Assembly (NCBI GenBank): GCA_031282925.1
Contig: JAITCT010000016.1
Coordinates: forward strand, 1-11,785
Direction: 5' to 3'
DNA from: Dysgonamonadaceae bacterium
Lineage (GTDB): Bacteria > Bacteroidota > Bacteroidia > Bacteroidales > Azobacteroidaceae
DNA: 11,785 bases
Shown here one piece after another: positions 7,347 through 11,785 of this stretch (the first letter of the stretch is position 1; the number at the start of each line of letters is the position of its first letter). The translations under genes were made by a program, and so were the position numbers. The notes under the pieces were generated by a model. That model was not told where the DNA came from. It saw only the letters and a list, made by a program, of their open reading frames with translations, and searched no databases.

Positions 7347-7664
7347 TTATTTTACGGATAATGCCACCACAATAGCGGTTTCCGACCGATTATTCCACAG
7401 CGAATGAGGAACAGAACCTTTTACAGGATAAGATTCATTTTCATGTACAATGACTTTTTCATTATTTAAGCAAATTTTGACTTCACCTTTCACAACAATG
7501 AACAGATGATTATGTTCATGCGTATGAAATTCCGACGGACCGCCACCGTCTTTCTCCACATACACAATCGACCCGTCAATAATTTCACCCGCATGAGCAA
7601 AAAGTTTCTTTGTAAAAAAATTCATGTGACCAGGTGCAGGAACAAATCCTTTCATATCTTTCAT
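7347..7664 (-). CDS. Small single-domain cupin protein
   Basis: The 105-residue product is one conserved beta-barrel (RmlC-like cupin), probably cytoplasmic since no signal peptide is seen. The first cupin motif is in GPSEFHTHEHNHLFIVVKGEV, with three histidines and a following glycine. The usual metal-binding glutamate is replaced in the HTHEHNH context (E51 lies between histidines). The second motif is YPVKGSVPHSLWNN, with the conserved P, G, H and N. This suggests a metal-binding sensor or a small enzyme such as an isomerase or dioxygenase; the substrate cannot be told. It may start at residue 1 or at Met4. It is divergent from the lipoprotein gene and lies upstream of nrdJ, 114 bases away, on the same strand, so they may share a transcript. 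Confidence 0.85.
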   Translation of the reverse strand: MKDMKGFVPAPGHMNFFTKKLFAHAGEIIDGSIVYVEKDGGGPSEFHTHEHNHLFIVVKGEVKICLNNEKVIVHENESYPVKGSVPHSLWNNRSETAIVVALSVK

Positions 7665-7736
7665 TTTAAATTCAATTTATGTTTGACAAAAAAAAATAAC
7701 AAATTTTACCAGCCGGTTTTTACAATTTCCGTAAAA

Positions 7737-7829
7737 TCAGACCGGTTTTCCACTTTTCAGGGATTGGGATAAGCCTGTCAAATCGGGAGAAATCAATACG
7801 CTGTCTCCTGTTTTTACTGTCTTTTTCAC
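7737..7829 (-). pseudogene. 30-codon reading frame in the cupin leader, likely truncated small protein
   Basis: From GTG 7829-7827 the minus strand reads (M)KKTVKTGDSVLISPDLT, then GLSQSLKSGKPV, then TGA at 7737-7739. The first ~18 residues look like the start of small (about 60-70 residue) Bacteroidetes proteins that begin with a 'V..GD.VLISPDLTG' strand pattern. The rest of that domain is not found in any frame. It lies 28 bases downstream of a good -7 box, so it would be transcribed. It may be a truncated gene or a leader peptide of the cupin gene. Confidence 0.35.
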
Positions 7830-7857
7830 CGCGTACTTTTTAAATGATTCAATGCCG

Positions 7858-7889
7858 CAAAAGTACAATTTTTTTTTTGAATTGAACAA
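7858..7889 (-). promoter_or_regulatory. Minus-strand promoter for the short frame and cupin
   Basis: On the minus strand TTG (7889-7887) is followed after 21 bases by TACTTTTG (7865-7858), a full match to the Bacteroidetes -7 box. The A10 tract (7878-7869) lies in the spacer. A transcript would start at about 7850 and reach the cupin ATG after roughly 185 bases. Confidence 0.45.
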
Positions 7890-7947
7890 TTGTTTTTCCT
7901 GCGTTGCCCGTTTTTCTTCCGGTTACTCCCGTTTCAAAATTCTTTAT

Positions 7948-8073
7948 TTTTAAAATGTAACGCATTACTTTTAAAATGTTCCGAATTATATTTAAAATGT
8001 TCCCGGTTATATTTGAATTGTTCCCAGTTATATTTGAACTGTTCCCGATTATATTTTAAATGTAATGCGGAAC
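7948..8073 (+). repeat. Six-copy tandem array with 21-bp period
   Basis: Consecutive 21-base units begin at 7948, 7969, 7990, 8011, 8032 and 8053 with no spacers. The consensus is ATTTRAAATG followed by TTCCCRRTTAT. The three middle copies are the most alike. The first and last differ in their second half: the first has GTAACGCATTAC and the last GTAATGCGGAAC, which are nearly complementary to each other. A degenerate half-unit (TTCCGGTTACT) is seen at about 7917-7927. The period equals two helical turns, so any bound protein would sit on one face of the DNA. It lies about 200 bases upstream of the lipoprotein gene. Translation of the plus strand gives a repeated LYLKCSR heptad, but I regard that as a by-product. 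Confidence 0.8.
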
Positions 8074-8120
8074 TTTCCCTTCGCGTAATTTGCGTTCAAG
8101 CAATAAAGAAGGCGAATGAT

Positions 8121-8181
8121 GCGAATTTTGTTGTTTTTTTTCTTAAATTCGCCCCCGAAACCGGAATAATTAACGGTTTCG
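8121..8181 (+). promoter_or_regulatory. Two adjacent inverted repeats upstream of the lipoprotein gene
   Basis: The first pair is GCGAATTT (8121-8128) / AAATTCGC (8145-8152) with a 16-base T-rich loop. The second is CGAAACCG (8156-8163) / CGGTTTCG (8174-8181) with a 10-base AT loop. Both are perfect over 8 bp and lie 90-150 bases before the chosen start. They could be operators, a structured leader, or a terminator for read-through from the left. No clear Bacteroidetes promoter is seen between 8180 and 8269. Confidence 0.4.
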
Positions 8182-8268
8182 TTAAAAGATTTAGTTATTA
8201 ACACATTAAAATTTTATTTTTTTATGAAAAAAATTATTTTACCGCTTATGATTTTCGCTTTTAAAGAG

Positions 8269-9558
8269 ATGAAAATGAAATTTTTAATTTTATCAGTGAT
8301 TATGCTATCGTTGTTGGGATGCTCCAATAATGATGATTTGTTCAACAGCGACACGGATAACGGCAATACGAAATACAGCGACACCATTACCGTCGGATAC
8401 CGGCAGGAATATCTTGCCCCCGGCAATGCGTTTTCGCTGCAATTCGACTCCCTTTTGCACGATTGGCGCGCTCCGGAAGGCTCGCCGGTGAATAACGATA
8501 AAGATGTTAAAGTCCGTATTTCGCTTGATATTAACGGTCAAAAATATCAAACCGCCCTCTCCTTACTTGACGGGGAACAGCAATATGCAATAGCGCAGGG
8601 ACTCAGGTTCGAGTTGCTTGCGGTAGAACCGCGCCCGTTAGCCGAACCGGCGGCGGATTACCGGATCAGGCTTGCCGTTCGGGAATGTGAAGACGCCGGT
8701 CAATATCTTATTGACGGCAAGTTTGAAGAAGCCCGCAAAGCGATTGACAATTGGCTGAAAGAGACTGAAGACTGGGTGATTCCGGCCAATGTACACGCCT
8801 CTGCTTACGTATTGGAAAAACTTACCGGATGGCTGGAATATCATCTTGCCGTTTCCGATGCGCAGGTGTTGTGTTATGATTGCATTAAAACCTATCCTGC
8901 TCAAAGCGAAATAATCATTTCGTATTCCAACCAGAGCAAATATGAGTATAAAACGCTTGATATTCAATCCGGTTCGCCCATGCAGACCGGCGGATTCCAT
9001 GATTTTGACGGCACAAGACTGTTGCTGTTGCAAGTCGATTACACAAGCAACCGGTTTGAAGCGGTCAAGGACTTGTTTTTCCCGGGGAAATCCGATGAAT
9101 TTAGCGTGGCGGAAAAATATCAAAGTCCCGGCGATTTCGGATTCCAAAAACTGTATTACAAGGAATTGGAACAGTTGTTTTTTTATGGAACTATCATCTG
9201 GATGGGGCGCGGCGAAATTCTGTATCCGAAAAATTGGAACATTCCGCAGGAATACCCTCTTACTGCACAACTCGATATTGTTGTCCCCAAAAATGGTTTT
9301 GAGTGGGCGGGAGTTAAAGAAGGCTGGCAACCCCCTTCGGAAGACGTGAAAAGCGTTTGGCTCTCCGTGATGCCGTCGATTTTGGCAAGAGAATTTCTCG
9401 CCGCCAATCCCGAAGAAAAAGTAAAGGTGTATTTTTATCAACCGAGTGTTGGAGTGGGCGACCCGGGGGACTGGAAATGGATTTTTATTTTGCGCAATCA
9501 ATTCTCGCCAACAGAATATTCCCAATCCTTTTTCACAATCGACCGTCATCCGCTATAG
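8269..9558 (+). CDS. Unassigned secreted lipoprotein
   Basis: From ATG 8269 the product is 429 residues and starts with a lipoprotein signal, MKMKFLILSVIMLSLLGCSN; the lipobox is LLGC and the lipidated cysteine C18. An Asn/Asp-rich linker follows, as in exported Bacteroidetes lipoproteins. The frame is open back to ATG 8224, which would add MKKIILPLMIFAFKE, a second hydrophobic stretch not expected in a signal. ATG 8275 is also possible. Residues about 36-138 form a beta-rich domain (ITVGYRQEYLAPGNAFSLQF, then DSLLHDWRAPEGSP, later VKVRISLDI and DYRIRLAVRE). It resembles a small domain common in Bacteroidetes lipoproteins whose usual form has 'DSRCPEGV.CVW'; the cysteines are absent here. The ~290 residues after it I do not recognise. 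No catalytic motif or SusD-like feature is visible. The stop is TAG. Confidence 0.75.
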   Translation: MKMKFLILSVIMLSLLGCSNNDDLFNSDTDNGNTKYSDTITVGYRQEYLAPGNAFSLQFDSLLHDWRAPEGSPVNNDKDVKVRISLDINGQKYQTALSLLDGEQQYAIAQGLRFELLAVEPRPLAEPAADYRIRLAVRECEDAGQYLIDGKFEEARKAIDNWLKETEDWVIPANVHASAYVLEKLTGWLEYHLAVSDAQVLCYDCIKTYPAQSEIIISYSNQSKYEYKTLDIQSGSPMQTGGFHDFDGTRLLLLQVDYTSNRFEAVKDLFFPGKSDEFSVAEKYQSPGDFGFQKLYYKELEQLFFYGTIIWMGRGEILYPKNWNIPQEYPLTAQLDIVVPKNGFEWAGVKEGWQPPSEDVKSVWLSVMPSILAREFLAANPEEKVKVYFYQPSVGVGDPGDWKWIFILRNQFSPTEYSQSFFTIDRHPL

Positions 9559-9611
9559 CCTGCCGCAAACCGGCGCAGCTGGTAATAAGCAACACGGCGG
9601 GGGATATAAAG

Positions 9612-9795
9612 ATGAAAACAATGAAATTTTTCCTCTTTTGCCATGCTTGCTTTGGGTATGGCCGCGGCTTGCCCGGAAAACGATACGCAGGGACAGGGAA
9701 CAGATAATTCGGACGAACAGGATTTGGAATTGAGGGGAACCAAATGGAAACCGGCAAACATACGCAACCTCGCGACAGGAACGATTGCAGGTTGA
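9612..9795 (+). pseudogene. Frameshifted, truncated lipoprotein remnant
   Basis: The ATG at 9612 starts MKTMKFFLF and then the frame is lost. Removing one T from the TTTT at 9636-9639 gives MKTMKFFLFAMLALGMAAAC followed by PENDTQGQGTDNSDEQDLEL, a complete lipoprotein signal peptide and an acidic linker. It continues RGTKWKPANIRNLATGT and then stops (TGA 9793-9795). 'L.GTKWKL..I.D..TG' is a pattern I know from the beginning of small Bacteroidales lipoproteins of about 150-200 residues. The rest of that domain is missing and the sequence runs into the HTH remnant. This is a dead gene unless the frameshift is a sequencing error, and even then it is truncated. Confidence 0.6.
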
Positions 9796-9985
9796 AAGCA
9801 AGGCCATCAAAGAGCGCAACCGCCAAAACCTGCTTATGCAGGAAAATTTGTCGTTTACCGATGCCGCCGCTTTGCTCGGCATATCCCGCCCTGCATTATA
9901 GAACCTGCTCGAAACAAAGAATATAGAACTTCTACGCAAAAACAAACGCACAATCAGGGTAAAAAAGTCCGATTTGCAAAAGAAG
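9776..9985 (+). pseudogene. Remnant of a helix-turn-helix (excisionase-type) DNA-binding protein
   Basis: One plus-strand frame reads QERLQVESKAIKERNRQNLL, MQENLSFTDAAALLGISRPA, L-stop (TAG 9899-9901), then NLLETKNIELLRKNKRTIRV and KKSDLQKK. The FTDAAALLGISRPAL[Y]NLLE core is a classic HTH_17/excisionase-like helix-turn-helix. The stop falls where a tyrosine is usual, so TAT or TAC to TAG is the likely change. The start is lost in the join with the lipoprotein remnant (about 9775-9790), and the end meets the antisense GH35 remnant near 9985. Such domains are common in Bacteroidetes mobile elements, which fits a scar of a lost island. Confidence 0.55.
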
Positions 9986-9986
9986 A

Positions 9987-10130
9987 ATACATCAGCTGCT
10001 GATGTCCGATTTCTCAGAAACGACCAATGTTATGACCGTTGACGTAAACCATGCCTTTCTTCCAGTTGCTCAGGTCTAAAAAGGTATCGCCGGTTTTATC
10101 CAAATGGAAAACGGCGCGGTAATAAGCGGG
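9987..10130 (-). pseudogene. C-terminal fragment of a GH35-like beta-galactosidase
   Basis: The minus strand reads PAYYRAVFHLDKTGDTFLDL, SNWKKGMVYVNGHNIGRF, stop (TGA 10016-10014), then EIGHQQLMY. This matches the C-terminal jelly-roll domain of Bacteroides GH35 beta-galactosidases, where 'GRFWEIGPQQTLYMPG' is expected. The match on both sides of the stop shows that the TGA stands in place of the conserved Trp codon TGG. The fragment is joined in frame to the GH127 domain upstream. No GH35 catalytic domain is in the window. Confidence 0.7.
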
Positions 10131-11381
10131 ACAGGCGGTTGTAGTCCCGTGGTTGAAATGATATTTGCCGTCGGATTCCAGCGGATTGGGGTAGAAAAAT
10201 TCCGTGCCTTCAAGCGATATTCCCGAAATCACGCCGTTGTAGAGCATCCGTTCGAGGACGTCGAAATACTGCGCTTCGCCGGTCAGCCGGAACATCCGTT
10301 CCGCCCAGTACACGCCCCCGATGGCGGCGCAGGTTTCGCCGTAAGCCGTCAGGTTGGGCAGTTCGTAGTTGGCGCCGAAGGCTTCACCGTCATGTCGGGC
10401 GCCAAGTCCGCCGGTGAGGTACATTTTCTTGCCGGTCATGTTGTCCCAGAGTTTGTGTATCGCGGCAGTATAGGCGCTGTCGCCGTACAGGGCGGCAATA
10501 TCGGTCATGCCGGCGTACATGTAAACCGCACGGACGGCATGTCCGACCACCTCGTCCTGCCGGGTTACGGGCAAATGATCCTGGCTGTACTCCCCGCGAA
10601 TATGCCGGTGTTGCCTGTCGCCTTTCAGGTCAAGGAATTTTTTAGACAAACGCAAATAGTCCCTGTTTCCCGCAATCTGATACAGTTTAATCAAACCTGT
10701 TTCGACAATCTGGTGTCCGGGGACTTCATAATTCATACTGTCGCCGAAAACCTTTACCAGCAAGTCGGCGTTTCGGAGTGCAATGTCGAGGAAATTGCGT
10801 TTGCCGGTCGCCCAATAATGCGCTGCGGCTGCTTCAAACATGTGTCCGCTGTTGTAAAGTTCATGGCTCATGTCCAGACCGTTCCAGCGGTCGCCGCTGG
10901 TTTTTACCCGGTTTGCCGGCGGACGTTTGGGGTCAATAGTGCGCCATGTGGTCAGATAGCCGTCCGGCTCCTGTCCGTAAGCTATCAGGTTGATGATGGA
11001 ATCCAGACAGTTTTCCAGCGCCGGACTGGGTGCGTTGATTAGCGAATAAGCCGCGCCTTCGATGGTTTTATACACGTCGGTGTCGTCAAAGGGCATTGCG
11101 CCGCGGGCTTTTGCCGTTTTTGCCGCTTTCCCGCGAATGACGTCGCCGGCGGTAACAAAGTTTTCCAGACGTCCTTCCGATTCGCATTTGTCAAAAGCGT
11201 AACGTACGGTTTTTTCCTGTATGGTGCGGATTTTGGGCAACCAGAAATCATCGGTCAATGTTACTTTATTCAATTTTACCTGTTGAATCGGGTAATCTGC
11301 CTGCTTTTTGTCGCTTTCTCCGCACGACAAGGAAGTAAATGTGGAGAAAGTAAAAATAAGAGATACTAAATATTTATTCAT
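10014..11381 (-). CDS. Truncated GH127 (DUF1680) beta-L-arabinofuranosidase-like protein fused to a GH35 tail; probably inactive
   Basis: The 455-residue frame begins with a signal peptide or weak lipoprotein signal (MNKYLVSLIFTFSTFTSLSC). Residues about 33-415 match the (alpha/alpha)6 catalytic domain of GH127: VTLTDDFWLPKIRTIQEKTV, ENFVTAGD, DDTDVYKTIEGAAYSL, QEPDGYLTTW, WNGLDMSHELYNSGHMFEAA, GHAVRAVYMYAG, YLTGGLGARHDGEAFGANYE, LPNLTAYGETCA and FFYPNPLESDGKYHFN. Family members are normally about 600-800 residues, with a cysteine-rich CCP motif carrying the nucleophile and zinc ligands just after this point, then beta domains. Here, after FNHGTTTAC, the frame changes to a GH35 tail. C351 (YGETC) remains but the CCP motif is lost, so arabinofuranosidase activity is unlikely. 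The GC content looks clearly higher than in the nusB block, which suggests acquisition. In an intact relative this would act in arabinan or hydroxyproline-arabinan breakdown. Confidence 0.82.
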   Translation of the reverse strand: MNKYLVSLIFTFSTFTSLSCGESDKKQADYPIQQVKLNKVTLTDDFWLPKIRTIQEKTVRYAFDKCESEGRLENFVTAGDVIRGKAAKTAKARGAMPFDDTDVYKTIEGAAYSLINAPSPALENCLDSIINLIAYGQEPDGYLTTWRTIDPKRPPANRVKTSGDRWNGLDMSHELYNSGHMFEAAAAHYWATGKRNFLDIALRNADLLVKVFGDSMNYEVPGHQIVETGLIKLYQIAGNRDYLRLSKKFLDLKGDRQHRHIRGEYSQDHLPVTRQDEVVGHAVRAVYMYAGMTDIAALYGDSAYTAAIHKLWDNMTGKKMYLTGGLGARHDGEAFGANYELPNLTAYGETCAAIGGVYWAERMFRLTGEAQYFDVLERMLYNGVISGISLEGTEFFYPNPLESDGKYHFNHGTTTACPAYYRAVFHLDKTGDTFLDLSNWKKGMVYVNGHNIGRF

Positions 11382-11479
11382 TTTGCCTGTATTTTAATGT
11401 TTATTGTTCATAAATATATTGTTTACGCCTAGTCATTTTACTTTAAAATTCGGGTAATATCTTTATTATTTTATGAATG

Positions 11480-11530
11480 AAAAAAAGGAAGATTGCCTTG
11501 GAATAAATTCAAGACAATCTTCCTTTTTTT
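11480..11530. terminator. Strong intrinsic terminator (works on both strands)
   Basis: A7-GGAAGATTG-C-CTTG (11480-11500), a 9-base loop, and CAAG-A-CAATCTTCC-T7 (11510-11530) form a 20-bp stem with one mismatch. The A/T tracts on both sides make it symmetrical. It lies 41 bases after the stop of the discoidin gene on the minus strand and upstream of the GH127 gene, so it separates these two transcripts. Confidence 0.85.
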
Positions 11531-11571
11531 CATCTTTCTGAAATCCTATCTGTAACTGTTACCAAGACCTT

Positions 11572-11785
11572 TTACTGCAATCCGTAAGCGTACACTTCAC
11601 TCAGATTGGTGAAAGTGGATCTGTAGCTTCCTGTAATTGATACTCTAAAGTAGCGTCCTTTCTTCCGAACGTCAACAGCGAATATATGACGGTCGGTTGA
11701 CTTGTGCAAGTCCTCGAAAGTTCCTACTTTCTCCCAAGTTTCTCCGTCCGAGCTTACATAGAACTCGCCTGACCTTGTATCCATC
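11572..11785 (-). CDS. C-terminal discoidin (F5/8 type C) domain of a secreted protein, partial
   Basis: The frame runs off the right edge; only the last ~71 residues are present. It contains GEFYVSSDGETWEKVGTFED, then DRHIFAVDVRKKGRYFRVSI and the final NLSEVYAYG. This is the typical second half of a galactose-binding-like F5/8 type C domain ('Y..SSDG..W......F', 'ARYVRV', 'SEVEVYG'). In Bacteroidetes such domains commonly end secreted glycoside hydrolases such as GH20 or GH29 enzymes, where they bind carbohydrate. Which enzyme this is cannot be told. The ATG at 11784 is internal to the domain, so it is not the true start. It is followed by the strong terminator at 11480-11530. Confidence 0.75.
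   Translation of the reverse strand, partial: MDTRSGEFYVSSDGETWEKVGTFEDLHKSTDRHIFAVDVRKKGRYFRVSITGSYRSTFTNLSEVYAYGLQ

Noticed and set aside
7948..8073. CRISPR array
   Set aside because: The units are contiguous 21-mers with no unique spacers, and no cas genes are nearby.
7890..8201. 103-codon frame with repeated LYLKCSR heptads
   Set aside because: The repeat is explained by a 21-bp DNA tandem array that happens to be a multiple of three; there is no plausible start context, and the flanks do not look like protein.
8638..9549. Long (303-codon) antisense frame opposite the lipoprotein gene
   Set aside because: It has no recognisable motif, and the plus-strand frame has a signal peptide, lipobox and balanced composition; the antisense frame is a by-product.
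9612..10016. Stop-codon reassignment as explanation for the internal TAG and TGA
   Set aside because: TAA, TGA and TAG all end intact genes in this window (yajC TAA; coaE and the decarboxylase TGA; the lipoprotein TAG), so nonsense mutations are simpler.
10104..11042. 312-codon plus-strand frame opposite the GH127 gene
   Set aside because: The minus strand carries clear GH127 motifs throughout; the other frame is a GC-rich shadow.

Overview
The window looks like chromosomal DNA of a member of the Bacteroidota, most likely order Bacteroidales. Four things support this. The NusB is about 309 residues long, the size of the Bacteroidetes form. Several genes are preceded by promoter-like TAnnTTTG boxes with a TTG or TTTG about 18-21 bases upstream. 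There is a DUF5606 gene beside coaE. The right half carries lipoprotein and polysaccharide-degradation genes of Bacteroides type. No RNA gene, CRISPR array or complete mobile element is visible.

Layout. Positions 1-772 are a scar region: a truncated IS transposase on the minus strand, a second unrecognised coding fragment on the plus strand, and AT-rich spacer. Positions 751-4647 hold a plus-strand housekeeping block: nusB, yajC, coaE, a DUF5606 gene, a small acidic protein gene and a UDP-glucuronate decarboxylase gene. Paired hairpin repeats lie between nusB and yajC. A palindromic repeat of the widespread 'CATTGCGA...GAAGCAATC' type sits in the leader of the DUF5606 gene. The convergent minus-strand block (4695-7664) encodes a class II, adenosylcobalamin-dependent ribonucleotide reductase and a small cupin.

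Positions 7665-8268 form a gene-poor control region. It holds a minus-strand promoter, a 30-codon reading frame that looks like the start of a truncated small protein, a six-copy 21-bp tandem array and two perfect inverted repeats. After it comes an unassigned plus-strand lipoprotein (8269-9558). Positions 9559-11381 are decaying: a frameshifted lipoprotein remnant, an HTH remnant interrupted by TAG, and a minus-strand open frame that joins most of a GH127 catalytic domain to the C-terminal tail of a GH35-like beta-galactosidase. That tail itself ends at a TGG-to-TGA-type nonsense change. A strong hairpin terminator follows, then the C-terminal discoidin (F5/8 type C) domain of a secreted protein that runs off the right edge.

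Functionally, the left half is core biology: transcription antitermination, Sec-associated membrane protein, CoA synthesis, UDP-xylose supply and dNTP synthesis. The right half is accessory surface and glycan-degradation content that has been rearranged and is being lost. No novel multi-gene system is convincingly visible. The most interesting items are the GH127/GH35 chimera with its neighbouring pseudogenes, the phased 21-bp repeat array, and the palindromic element inserted in the DUF5606 leader.
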